This document shows positions 51,774 to 62,297 of a stretch of DNA of 64,000 nt, in pieces. The notes below the pieces were generated by a model, which saw only the letters and a list, made by a program, of their open reading frames with translations, made no database searches and was not told the origin of the DNA. Each line of letters starts with the position of its first letter. Positions within the stretch are counted from its first letter, which is position 1. The position numbers were made by a program, and so were the translations under genes. Source of the DNA: CAYYDE01 sp964470525 (lineage in GTDB: Bacteria > Patescibacteriota > Gracilibacteria > BD1-5 > UBA6164); contig CAYYDE010000006.1 of NCBI GenBank assembly GCA_964470525.1, positions 61,853 to 125,852 of the forward strand, written 5' to 3'.

Positions 51774-53864
51774 ATGTCAGAACAAATTCAAGAACCGATA
51801 ATTTTAGAAACACCAAATTATTTTGAAAATATTTCTCAAGAACTTGGTTTTGCACAAAATCAAATTCAAGTCGTGATGGAACTCACGCAAGAATGAGGAA
51901 CTGTTCCTTTTATTGCTCGTTATAGAAAAGAGAGAACTTGAGATCTTGATGAAAATCAAATCAGAGCCATTATTGAACTTCACACCAAACTTGAAAATAT
52001 TTTTTCAGCCAAACAAACGGCTGTGAACGGAATTATTGAACTTGGAAAAATGACTCCAGAACTTCTTGAAAATATTTTGAACGCAAAAACACTCAAAGAA
52101 GTAGAAGAACTCTACAAACCATATAAATCAAAGAAAAAAACCAAAGCAATGATTGCATTGGAAAAAGGTTTTGGTCCAGTTGCTGAATCTTTAAAACAAA
52201 ATGATATTGAAATTCCTTCATCACTTTTAGAACAATATTCAAAAGAAGAAATCATCGACGGAGCAATTGAAATAGTTGGAGCAGAAGTAAATGCAAATTC
52301 AAATCTTCGTCATCGTTTGATGGAAGAACTCAAAAAATATTGAACGGCTTCTTCAAGTCTGAAATCAGAAAAAATGCTTGAAAAACTCAATGAAAAAGAC
52401 AAAGAACAAATTCCAAAATTTGATATTTATAAAGATTTTTCGGTGCGTTTAGCATATGTGAAACCGTACCAAATTTTGGCTCTCAATAGAGGAGAAAAAC
52501 TTGGAATTCTTAATATAAAAATTGAAAAAGATGAAATGATTTATGAGAAAGTTTTGTGAAGTTTTCAATTTTCTCTCAAACTCAAAGAACTGATTCCAGA
52601 GCTTTTGGAAGCATTTAAAAGATGATTTGAAAATCTGTTTTCTTCTGTTGAAAATGAGCTGAGAAGTATGTTATCAGATATTTGAGAAGATAGTTCGATT
52701 GAAACTTTTCAAACCAATTTGAAAGCGCTTTTGATGACAAAACCAGAAAAGGCAAAAAGTATTTTAGCGATTGATCCTTGATTTCGTGTGTGATGTAAAA
52801 TTTGTGTGTTAGATGAATTTGGAAATCCAAAATTATTTGATAAAATTTTTCTTCACGAATCAGCAAAAACGAAATTTAAACTCAAAGATATTTTTCAAGA
52901 ACATCATATTGAAGTGGTAGTTATTTGAAACGGAACTTGAGCCAAAGAAACCACACTTTTGGTATCAGAAATTTTTGAAAAAGATATTTTCATTGTAAAT
53001 GAGTCTGGAGCTTCGGTATATAGTGTTTCAAAAACAGCAGAAGAAGAATTTCCAAATCTTGATTCTCTTGATAGAGGAACGGTTTCTATTGGAAGAAGAT
53101 ATCTTGATCCACTCTCAGAACTCGTGAAAATTCCAGTTGGAAGTATATGAGTTGGAATGTATCAACACGATATGCCAGAAAAAAAATTAGAACAAAAACT
53201 TTGATATGTCGTAGAAGATACGGTAAATGAAGTAGGAATCAATGTCAATACTGCTTCAATTCATGTTTTGAGTCATATTTCCTGAATTGATAAAAGACAA
53301 GCAAAAAAGATTTATGAAAACAGACCATACAAAAATCGTTTGGAATTGAAAAAAGTTTTATGAGCGAAAGCCTATGAACTTGCGATTGGGTTTTTGAGAG
53401 TTCCAGAAAGTTTAGAAATTTTAGATAATACGGATATTCATCCAGATCAATATAAGCTGGCAAAATATCTGATTGAAAATAATATTTCTTCAAATACTTC
53501 TATCACTGATGAGATGAAAAAATTCTATCCAGAAGTCAGCAAAAGTACGGTAGAGTTTATTCTTGGAGCGTATGAAAATCTTGGAAAAGAAAAAAGAACG
53601 AACTCAACTCATTCAAAAGCAAATCTCAAATCTGGAGATGTCAAAGAGTGAGATATTTTAGAATGAGTGGTAAGAAATGTCGTTGCGTTTGGAGCATTTG
53701 TGGATATTGGGATGAAAAATGATGGACTCGTTCATGTTTCTCAACTCTCAGATACTTTTGTGAAAAATCCGATGGATATCGTAAAAGTAGGGGATAGAGT
53801 AAAAGTAAAAGTGACTCAAATTGATGAAAAAGGAAAAATTCAATTAACAATGAAAGGATTGTAG
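51774..53864 (+). CDS. tex: Transcription accessory protein Tex
   Basis: RNA-binding protein of transcription, 696 aa. N-terminal helical domain (TVPFIARYRKERTGDLDENQIR is a signature), YqgF/RNase H-like core (KAKSILAIDPGFRVGCKICVLD), helix-hairpin-helix part (NTASIHVLSHISGIDKRQAKKI), and C-terminal S1 domain (GDILEGVVRNVVAFGAFVDIGMK). At 696 aa it is a little short of the usual ~720-770. Terminator follows. Confidence 0.93.
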
Positions 53865-53865
53865 G

Positions 53866-53896
53866 AAAAATCAACTCACTCGAGTTGATTTTTTTA
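53866..53896. terminator. Bidirectional terminator
   Basis: AAAATCAACTC/GAGTTGATTTT between convergent tex and the TrmB-type gene. Confidence 0.85.
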
Positions 53897-54631
53897 CATC
53901 TTCTTCAAAAACTGAAATAACATCATAAAAAGCTTTTTCTCAAAAATTGCTAAAATTTCACTTTCAATAATAAAACCTTGAAGCGTGTTGTAATCAATAA
54001 TTGCGACTTTGTTTGTATAAATGATTTTGGTGATATTATCCTCAAAAATATCGGCTTTTTTTGGAATTACTACCACATCTTTATCAAGTTTTTTGTCTTT
54101 CAAATTATCAAGATATTCATTGGTAATAACATACCTTTGAAGTTTTTTTTGATTTCTGATTTTTTTATATTCGTTGTAATCTTTCTCAGCAATAGAAGTA
54201 TTTGTCACATCACGACGAGAAGAATAACGATAAAAAACTTCTCAATAATGACAAGAATGAGCAATATCTAAAAAAATATTTTTAATTCCCTCAAATCATT
54301 GTACATGTTTGAGAATTGGTTTTTGAAAACTATTGTGATAGAGTTTTTGGACTTCTGGAATAAAAGTTTCAAAATCCTGTTGGAGTGAGTGAAGATAGGT
54401 TTTTAAAATCTCAGGATTTTCGCTTATATACAGAATTCTTTTTCCAGAAATTGTTTTTGAAATGAGTCAAGATTGACACATATTTGGTATGATTTTGTAG
54501 AGTTTTGGTCTGTTGAGTTTCGTTTCTCTGGAAATGTCCGTTAAAGTTTGGAGTGGATGTTTGAGGAGAAATAAATAAATACACGATTCATCACGTGAAA
54601 GTCATAATTTTTCAAGAATTTTTTCATTCAT
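53894..54631 (-). CDS. TrmB-type transcriptional regulator
   Basis: 245 aa. N-terminal winged helix: LGLSRDESCIYLFLLKH, LTDISRETKLNRPKLYKII and a beta wing GLISKTISGKRILY, the arrangement of the TrmB/SMC-like sugar-sensing regulators frequent in archaea and CPR bacteria. The C-terminal ~145 residues (PLD-like effector domain remnant, HVQGFEGIKNIFLDIAHSC) may sense a ligand. Divergent from the PHP phosphoesterase across two TGTAA...TTACA dyads that it may bind. Confidence 0.78.
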
Positions 54632-54639
54632 ATAAAAAA

Positions 54640-54656
54640 TGTAAAAAAATATTACA
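54640..54656. promoter_or_regulatory. Dyad operator 1, TrmB-type regulator region
   Basis: TGTAA-N7-TTACA, nine bases upstream of the regulator start codon. Confidence 0.5.
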
Positions 54657-54705
54657 AATTTATTATAATGATTTTTTCTTTATTTAAAAATAAATTATTT
54701 TATTT

Positions 54706-54723
54706 TGTAAAATATATTTTACA
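54706..54723. promoter_or_regulatory. Dyad operator 2, perfect palindrome
   Basis: TGTAAAATATATTTTACA, an 18-base perfect palindrome sharing TGTAA/TTACA arms with the first dyad, 50 bases away. Lies between the two divergent genes. Confidence 0.6.
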
Positions 54724-54795
54724 TATTTTTACTTTTTATAAACATTTTTATCACAATTCATTATTATCTGATTGTTATTTGATAACTTTTGATTT

Positions 54796-55740
54796 ATGAA
54801 ACTCGATATGCATTTTCACTCTACGGCTTCTGATGGAGATACGACACAAACACAACTTCTTGAACTTGCAAAACAAAGGGGAATCACTCATGCATTTTTG
54901 ACAGATCATGATGTGGTGGGAAAAGATTTTGCATGAAAAGCCAGACAACAATGAATTTTTTCTGCTGAATCTGTGGAAATTTCTGCCTATAATAAAGAAG
55001 AAAATTTTTCTCTTCATATTGCAATGTACGCGCAAACGATTACTGGAAAAATTTTGGATCTTCTTGAAAATACTCGTGTGCAAAAAGAGTGACTTATTAC
55101 AAAACAAATAGCTCGTTTTAAGGAAGAATGATGTATTATTGAAACACAAGATTTTTATGATTTTTATCAAAGTCTTGGAAGATCTCGTAATACTTTGGCA
55201 AAATTTGATATTGCAAGATATTTGTTAGAAAATGAAATAAATAGAGAAATTATTGAAAAACTCAGTGGAATAAAAAATATTTCAGTGGTTGATTTTTATA
55301 CCATGTTTTTAAAAAGATGAGGAGCAAAATTTGAAGAATTTTGAGTAAGAGTTCCAGAATATGAAGCAACTTTGGAAGATTGTTTTGAAGCAAAACAACA
55401 TAATAATGCAGTTTTATCACTCGTGCATCCAAATTTTACTTTCAAAAAGTGAAAAGAAGAATTTTTACAAAAACTTCCATATTATATAAAAGTGGCTTGA
55501 ATCAATGCAATTGAAATAAATTCAAAAGCAACAAAAGATTGGGTAGAGATGATTTTGCAAGCAAAAGAGAAATATGGATTGTATCTTACTTTTGGAAGTG
55601 ATTGTCATCATATTGGAAATCCTGATGAAAAACATGAAGACTTTTGAGTGATGAATCCATATATTTTAGAGAGATATGGAGAAGAGTTTATTCAAAAAGA
55701 GTTTGAAAAGTATGAAAATCTTTTGCAACCAGAGAAATAA
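54796..55740 (+). CDS. PHP-domain phosphoesterase
   Basis: 314 aa. Metal motifs of the PHP family: DMHFHSTASDGD (residues 4-15), FLTDHDVVGKDFA, a Glu in FSAESVEISAY, LVHPNF and FGSDCHHIGN. Related proteins hydrolyse nucleoside 3',5'-bisphosphates or 5'-end RNA nucleotides (RNase AM/YciV). Divergently placed to a TrmB-type regulator. Confidence 0.85.
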
Positions 55741-55756
55741 TTGCTCTGGTTTTTTC
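55727..55756 (+). terminator. Terminator after PHP gene
   Basis: AACCAGAG/CTCTGGTT plus T6, containing the stop codon. Confidence 0.8.
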
Positions 55757-55795
55757 TTATTTAAAAGCCAAAAATGAAGATTTTATAAAAAAGTT

Positions 55796-55823
55796 TTGAC
55801 AAAAAATAAAATCTGATTACATT
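55796..55823 (+). promoter_or_regulatory. Promoter of NAD salvage operon
   Basis: TTGACA, a 16-base spacer, TACATT (55818-55823); a TATAAG overlaps at 55823-55828. The first operator begins five bases further on. Confidence 0.5.
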
Positions 55824-55827
55824 ATAA

Positions 55828-55842
55828 GTGTAATATTTACAC
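55828..55842. promoter_or_regulatory. NrtR operator 1
   Basis: GTGTAATATTTACAC, a perfect palindrome with the GT-N7-AC core known for NrtR sites. Placed just behind the -10 of the pncA operon promoter, so binding should block initiation. Confidence 0.75.
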
Positions 55843-55881
55843 AATAAATTTCTGAAAAGATTTTTAAAAGAGAGGAATAAT

Positions 55882-55959
55882 ATGTGAGAAGTAAAAAAAA
55901 TTACTCTCCAACCTCTCAAAATTTTTTACCAAATTATAAGTGTAAAAAATACATTTTAA
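55882..55959 (+). CDS. Possible leader peptide of NAD operon (25 aa)
   Basis: MGEVKKITLQPLKIFYQIIS, preceded by GAGAGGAA at ideal distance, one of the best ribosome sites in the region. Its 3' end covers operator 2. Could be a translated regulatory leader or a real micro-protein. No TGA after codon 2. Confidence 0.35.
55940..55954. promoter_or_regulatory. NrtR operator 2
   Basis: GTGTAAAAAATACAT preceded by ATTATAA, as in operator 1. 23 bases before pncA start. Confidence 0.65.
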
Positions 55960-55976
55960 AATATAACTCTGAAAAT

Positions 55977-56588
55977 ATGTACGGAAGAGAAGCAGTAGTT
56001 GTTGTGGATTATCAAAATGATTTTGCACACAAAGAAGGAACTTTGTATGTTCCAGGTTGAGAAACAATATTACAATACATCAATGATCTGATCATCGATG
56101 TAAAATCAAGATGTGGACTTGTGATTTCTACACAAGATTGGCATCCAGAGAATCATACTTCATTTGCAAAAAATCATAATATTGAAGAATATACGCAATT
56201 GAACGGAGAATGGAAATGGCCAGTACACTGCGTACAAGATACTTGGGGATCTGAATTTTTGGAAGGACTTGATACAAAAAATATTGATAGAAAAATCATA
56301 AAATGATTTGAAAAAGAAAAAGAGTGTTATAGCTGATTTGGTGGAAAGGAAATAGAAACGGGAAAAACTCTTCAAGAAATTTTACAAGAAGAAAAAATTA
56401 AAATTCTTCATATCGTGTGATTGGCAACTGATTATTGTGTTCATGCAACGACTCTCAATGCAACTGAAACAGGAAAATTTGATGTCTATGTTCACACACA
56501 ATGAATAAAAGGAGTGAATGCAAATCCAAATAATTCTACCATTGCAATTATGTGAATGCATGCATCATGAGCAATTATTTTATCTTAA
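55977..56588 (+). CDS. pncA: Nicotinamidase PncA
   Basis: Hydrolyses nicotinamide to nicotinate, 203 aa. Catalytic Asp in VVVDYQNDF, Lys in KGFEKEKECYSGFGG, Cys in ATDYCVHATTLNA; metal ligands in STQDWHPENHTSF and PVHCVQ. First enzyme of the salvage operon, so imported or scavenged nicotinamide is the entry point. Confidence 0.92.
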
Positions 56589-56593
56589 ATTAA

Positions 56594-56608
56594 GTGTAAA
56601 AAATACAA
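56594..56608. promoter_or_regulatory. NrtR operator 3 (between pncA and pncB)
   Basis: GTGTAAAAAATACAA, same as operator 2 except the last base, in the 35-base pncA-pncB gap. Suggests internal control of pncB. Confidence 0.65.
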
Positions 56609-56623
56609 TTTAATTAAAAAATT

Positions 56624-57967
56624 ATGAAACAACAATTTGAGCTCCAAGATCTTTTTCCTTCAGCAAAAAATGAATGTGAAGTGAGAAGTATACTTGATAC
56701 TGATATGTACAAAATATTGATGCTTGATTTTATTCTCGCAAATCCAGAATACAAAAATTTGAATGTTGCTTGGAGTATGAAAGTGAGAACAAAATGAATA
56801 AAAACAGCAGAAATTATTCCAATGGAAGATATAAAAAATCAACTGGAAATGGTGAAAAATATGACAGGAATTACTCAGGAAGAATATGAATATCTCAAAA
56901 ATTATACACTTCCAAATTGAGAAACATGATTGAGTGAAGACACTTTGGAATTTTTAAAAAATGTAAAACTTTCTGATTATACAATCTGAATCGATGAAAC
57001 AGGGAATTATGAGCTTGAATTTGTCTGAGCTTGGCCAAATTCAATGCTTTGGGAAATCTATGGACTCAAAATTATCAATGCACTCTATTTGAAAAATTAT
57101 ATGTTGAAAGATCAACTCACTTCTCCAAAAATTTCTCAAATTATAAATACTACTCTTGAGAGGTTGTATAGTGATATAGAAATATTTAAACAAACTCCAG
57201 AATTAAGATTTTCAGAATTTGGTACTAGACGCGCTATGAGTTCACCATTTCAACAAAAAGTATATGAAATTTTGAGACAAGAAATACCAACTCTTTGTCT
57301 TGGAACTTCAAATATTCATCTTTCAAGACTTGCTGGAACTCATCCAATTGGAACAAATGCTCACGAACTTCGCATGATTCCGACGGCTTTGTATGATGAA
57401 CCACAAAAAATTATTGATACGATGTATGATATCGATAGACAATGGATGAAACATTTTCCATGAATGGGAATTTTACTTCCAGATACTTTTGGAACTTCAT
57501 TTTATTACAAAAATTGTCCAAAAGATATTTTGAAACATCATACTTGAACTCGTTTTGACTCAAAGGATCCTTTGATTGCCATATCAGAATATGGCAATTG
57601 GCTCTTAGAAAATGGAGAAAATCCTCAAACGAAAATTTGAATTCCAAGCGATGGACTTAGTGCAAAGGTTGCATGACAGATTCATGAAACTCAGAAAAAT
57701 ATTCTCGGAAAACTTACTTTTGGTATTGGAACCAATCTTTCAAATAACACAAAAGGAACCTATCCAATTCCTGAAACACATGGTCCTTTTGGTTCATTCT
57801 CAGTAGTGATAAAACCCAGCAAAGTACAAAGACCAGATGGAACTTGGGTGAGTACTGTAAAACTCAGTGATAATTTTGAAAAAGCAATGGGAGAGAAAAA
57901 TAGAGTAGAATTTTTTAAAAATATTTTTGGAAATGAAGGGATGAACCAACAAGAAACTCTGGTATAA
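56624..57967 (+). CDS. pncB: Nicotinate phosphoribosyltransferase PncB
   Basis: Makes nicotinate mononucleotide from nicotinate and PRPP. 447 aa. LDTDMYKILMLDFIL at the N-terminus, RFSEFGTRRAMSSPFQQ (PRPP/nicotinate binding), GTSNIHLSRLAGTHPIGTNAHE and DTFGTSFYYKN with IPSDGLSAKVA. All core motifs are intact. Confidence 0.93.
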
Positions 57968-57989
57968 ATATTATTTAACTTATAAATTT

Positions 57990-58874
57990 ATGAAAACAAT
58001 TGAAACAACTCAAACTCCTGAAAAAGGAGTAAATGTTAGAAATGTTGATGATACTACTAATCATCAAGTGGCAAGAATTCTAAAAATGGAATCAAGAAAT
58101 CTTGATTATGAAAAAATTACTCAAAATCTTGTGTTTCAACTTCAAGAATATTTAGAAAAATCACAACAAAAATGATTTGTTATCGGAGTTTCTGGATGAA
58201 TCGATAGTGCTTTAGTGTCAACACTTTGTGCTTTGAGTGGAGCTTCTACTTTGGTTTTGGATCTCCCAATTCATCAAAAATCAGAAGAAGTAAACAGAGC
58301 ACATGATCATATGAATTGGCTTCAAACAAATTTTCCAAATATTGAAAGAAATACAGTAGATCTCACTCAAACTTTTGAAACACTCAAATCATCACTTCCT
58401 GAAATTCAAAATCCAGAATGACGCTATCTTGCGGAAGTAAATACCAGATCTCGTCTCAGAGCTGTTACTTTGTATGCTTTATGAAATGAAAAAAATTACC
58501 TTGTTGCTTGAACTGGAAACAAAGTTGAGGATTACGGAATTTGATTTTTTACAAAATTTGGTGATGGAGCAGTAGATGTGAGTCCTATTTGAAATCTCTA
58601 TAAATCTGAAGTGTATGCTTTGGCAAAACATCTTGGAATTATTCAAAGTATTTTGCAAGCCAGACCAACTGATGGACTTCATGAAAATGGGGCAACAGAC
58701 GAAGACCAAATCGGAGCAACATACGATGAACTGGAATGGGCTATGGGAGAATACGATGCTGGAAAAAGAGCAACAGATTTCACTGGAAGAGATTATAAAG
58801 TCATGGAAATTTATACAAACAGACATGAGAAAAATGCACATAAAATGGAAATGCCCCCAATTTTTAACATTTAA
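57990..58874 (+). CDS. nadE: NAD synthetase NadE (ammonia-dependent type)
   Basis: Amidates nicotinate adenine dinucleotide to NAD using ATP. 294 aa. P-loop GVSGGIDSALVSTL (the second Gly of SGG is TGA... read SGGIDS), RSRLRAVTLYALG, VAGTGNKVEDYGIGFFTKFGDG, and the C-terminal LHENGATDEDQIGATYDELE. No glutaminase domain, so it needs free ammonia. Confidence 0.93.
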
Positions 58875-58882
58875 AAATTTTT

Positions 58883-59473
58883 ATGAAACATGAGATAGCA
58901 GTGTATTGATGAGCATTTAATCCTCCAACTTTGTGACACTTTGGAGTGGTTGAAAAACTTTTGACTTCAAACAAAGTACAAAAAATTATTTTTACTCCTG
59001 ATGGAGAAAGAAGTGATAAAAATTATGAAATTTTAAGTGAAAAACGCCAAAAAATGATCCAAATATTTTTTGAAGAAATGCTGAAACAATGATTCAATGT
59101 TGAGATGGAAAAACATTTTTTATTTCAAAAAAATACACAAACTACCACGATGGATGTGCAAGAATATTTCGAGGAAAAACTTTGAAAAACACCAACACAT
59201 ATTTTTTGAGTTGATGTGATTGAAAGTATGCCAAATTGGGTTTGAAATAAAGATAATTATTTAGAACAACATCTCAAAAAAATTTTTTTGATGAGAAAAG
59301 GTTTTGATGTTCCAGAGATGAAAAATTTTCAAAATTTTGAGATTTTGGATTTCGATATTTTAGAAATTTCTTCAACAACGGTTCGTGAAATGATAAAAAA
59401 TAAACTCAGAGTGGAACACATTTTAACTCCAAAAGTTCATGAGTTTGTGATGGATGAAAAATTATATGTATAA
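58883..59473 (+). CDS. nadD: Nicotinate-nucleotide adenylyltransferase NadD
   Basis: Joins NaMN with ATP to give NaAD. 196 aa. VYGGAFNPPTLGHFGVVE holds the (G/A)-F-N-P-x-x-x-G-H nucleotide site; THIFGVDVIESMPNW and EISSTTVREMI (S-S-T-x-x-R) complete it. Gene order pncA-pncB-nadE-nadD covers the entire Preiss-Handler route. Confidence 0.92.
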
Positions 59474-59486
59474 AAAAAGAAAAATT

Positions 59487-60038
59487 ATGTTACAAGAATT
59501 ATGAAGAGAAGTTATAGCTTCAGGAAAACATCTTCTTCTAGAAAATATTCATCTTGAATGAGGAAAAATATATGAATCAACAGCACGTGTTTGAAGAAAA
59601 AATGCAGTTGCGTGACTCGTAAGACATATCGAAAATCAAAGCTATATTTTGATAGAACAATATCGTTATCCAGTCAAAAATAAAGTCCTTGAGCTTGTTG
59701 CAGGGCTTATAGATAAACAAGGATTAGAGAATGAACAAATTATGAAAGAAGAAATATATGAAGAAACATGATATACAGAAATTTGAGAAATAGAATTCTT
59801 ATCTCGTGTGACTTCAAGTGCTGGAAAAAGTAGTGAAATAACATATCTCTATGATGTAGAAATATCAGGGAACAAATGAAAACAAGATTTATGAGAAATG
59901 GAAGATATTGTTGTGTTTGAGATTCCGTATAAAGATTTTCCCTATTTTAAAAAATCAAAAGAAAAGCAGTGAATATTGATCGATCCAAAAGTTTGTATGG
60001 CTGTGTATGAAACTCTTGGAAAGATTGAAAGAATTTAA
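59487..60038 (+). CDS. Nudix hydrolase, ADP-ribose pyrophosphatase type
   Basis: 183 aa. YILIEQYRYPVKNKVLELVAGL then the Nudix box from GLIDKQG to KEEIYEETGY (Lys for the usual Arg of REL). Substrate likely ADP-ribose or NADH-type dinucleotides; ADP-ribose is also the effector of NrtR, so this enzyme could tune the switch (inference). Confidence 0.82.
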
Positions 60039-60040
60039 AC

Positions 60041-60068
60041 TTTGAAAAAATAATTTCTTTCATATAAT
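60041..60068 (+). promoter_or_regulatory. Promoter of nrtR
   Basis: TTTGAA, 16-base spacer, perfect TATAAT at 60063-60068. The operator begins four bases on. Confidence 0.55.
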
Positions 60069-60071
60069 CAA

Positions 60072-60086
60072 GTGTAATATTTACTC
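60072..60086. promoter_or_regulatory. NrtR operator 4 (autoregulation)
   Basis: GTGTAATATTTACTC, one base off operator 1, directly behind the nrtR -10. Confidence 0.7.
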
Positions 60087-60100
60087 TTTTAAAAATACTT

Positions 60101-60802
60101 ATGCTCATTCCTGAAAATAAACAATTTGATATCTGGTCAGATGATCTCACCATTCCTATTTTGGCTCTTGATATTGTCATTTTTACGATTTATATGGGAG
60201 AACTCTGTGTAGTAGTATCAAAAGTTCAGGAAAATAATGAATTTTGATATGCAATTCCATGATGAATTGTGGCAAAATGATTTGATTTAGAAAAAAATTT
60301 TGATGAGATTCTCAAAAGAAAAACAGGAATTGAGGGAGTGTATAAAGAACAACTCTATACTTTTTGAGATCCAAAGCGTGATCCAAGAGGGCATGTAGTA
60401 GCTGTATGTTATTATGCTTTGGTGCAAGTAGATAGTTTTTTGACAAAGGTTGATTTTACAAAAGTAGATATTTTGAAATATAAAGATCTTGCAAAAAATA
60501 AAATTTTTTATGATCATTTTAAAATTATCCAATACGCGAAACAACGCCTTGAATGGAAACTTGAATACACAAATATTGCTGTACAAATTCTTCCCAAACA
60601 GTTTAAAATGTCGCAACTTCAAGGGATTTATGAAATAATTACTGGAAAAAGTTATGACAAAAGAAATTTTCAAAAAAAGATTTTCTCTCTTTGAATTTTG
60701 AAAGATACTTGAGAACTTGATCGTTCTACGAATCGTCCTGCAAAACTTTATATGTTTCTTGAACAAAATATCAAAATTTTAGAAGAAAATGGAGTGGTAT
60801 AA
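60101..60802 (+). CDS. nrtR: NrtR, Nudix-related transcriptional regulator of NAD metabolism
   Basis: 233 aa. N-terminal Nudix fold with a degenerate box (GGIVAKGFDLEKNFDEILKR lacks the catalytic EExxE), followed by FGDPKRDPRGHVVAVCYYAL, the NrtR hallmark. C-terminal winged helix FKMSQLQGIYEIITGKSYDK, then RNFQKKIFSLGILKDTGE. Represses NAD genes and is released by ADP-ribose in characterised species. Its neighbours and the four operators fit exactly. Confidence 0.92.
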
Positions 60803-60880
60803 ATATTTTATGGAAACAACTTTTGAATTTCAAAAAAATTTTATTGAAAGATAAGACTTCTTCCATAAAATATTTTAATT

Positions 60881-60909
60881 TTAGACAAAATTCCTTTTTT
60901 TCATATAAT
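60881..60909 (+). promoter_or_regulatory. Promoter of DEAD-box helicase gene
   Basis: TTAGAC, a 17-base spacer, perfect TATAAT (60904-60909), 41 bases before the start codon. Confidence 0.6.
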
Positions 60910-60950
60910 AAGCTTCTTTTCAAAAGAATTCTATTTACTCACAAAAAATA

Positions 60951-62219
60951 ATGAAATTTACTGATCTTCACCTTATTGAACCAATTTTAAAAGCTTTAGA
61001 AAAACAAGGATATTCTATTCCAACTCCGATTCAAGAACAAGCAATTCCACATATTTTAGCAGGGAAAGATGTTTTATGATGCGCGCAAACTGGAACTGGA
61101 AAAACAGCAGCATTTGCTATTCCAACGCTCCAAATTCTTGCAAATGAAAAATCACTTTCTTTCACTTCAAAAGAAATAAAAACGCTGATTCTCACTCCGA
61201 CTCGCGAACTTGCTATTCAAATAGAGGAAAATTTTAGAGATTATGGAGTTTGACTCAAACTCAAAAGAGCCGTGATTTTTGGATGAGTTTCTCAACACGC
61301 ACAGGTGCGTAAACTAGAGGCTTGAGTAGATATTTTGATTGCTACTCCTTGAAGATTGCTTGATTTGATGCAACAAGGATTTATTGATTTGAAACATGTC
61401 GAAATTTTTATCCTTGATGAAGCAGATCGTATGCTGAATATGGGATTTATCAACGATGTGAAGAAAGTTCTTACAAAACTTCCTGTGAAAAAACAAACTT
61501 TGTTTTTTTCTGCAACTATGCCAAAAGAAATTGCAACTCTTGCTGATGCTATTCTCAAAAATCCGGTAAAAATAGAAGTAACTCCCATTTCATCAACTGC
61601 TGATAGCGTGAGACAACAACTCTATTGTGTTTCAAAAAATGACAAAAAAAATCTTTTAAATCATATTTTAAAAGATGAAAAAATTACGAGTTTACTTGTT
61701 TTTTCTCGTACGAAACACTGAGCAGATAAAATAGTAAAAGATTTACAAAAAGTTTGAATTACATCAGAAGCTATTCATGGAAATAAATCACAAAATGCTC
61801 GTCAAAGAGCACTTTCGAATTTTAAATCGTGAACAACAAGAGTACTCGTTGCAACTGATATTGCAGCACGTTGAATTGATATAGATAGTTTAGCGTATGT
61901 GCTGAATTATGACATGCCAAATGAACCAGAAACATACGTTCATAGAATTGGACGTACTGGAAGAGCTGGAAATTCAGGACTTGCTCTTTCATTTTGTGAA
62001 AATGATGAGAGAGAATATTTGAGAGATATTCAAAAATTGATTGGAAAAAATATTCCAGTCGTTGAAGATCATCCTTATGCTGTTGTGTTTACTGGAGAAA
62101 TTCAAAAATCAACTCTGAGACAAAGATGAGCTGGTAGACAAAATTCTTCAAAAAATGTTTTAAACAAACCAACTATTTCAAAAAAGAGAAGAAATAAAAA
62201 AAGAAGTTTCAGGAGATAA
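60951..62219 (+). CDS. DEAD-box RNA helicase
   Basis: 422 aa. Q motif (FTDLHLIEPILKALEKQGY, IPTPIQEQ), motif I AQTGTGKTAA, Ia PTRELAIQ, II LDEADRML, III SATMP, V ATDIAARGIDID, VI HRIGRTGRAG. Basic C-terminal tail (KKRRNKKRSFRR-type) for RNA binding. RhlE/CsdA-like; ribosome assembly or cold-shock role is likely. Terminator overlaps the stop. Confidence 0.93.
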
Positions 62220-62233
62220 AACTTCTTTTTTTA
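62201..62233 (+). terminator. Terminator after helicase
   Basis: AAGAAGTTT/AAACTTCTT plus T-run. Confidence 0.75.
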
Positions 62234-62297
62234 TTGGATATTCTTCTGCAGATGTATTCATAATTCAATAAAAAGTCAATAGTATTGAAAATATATT

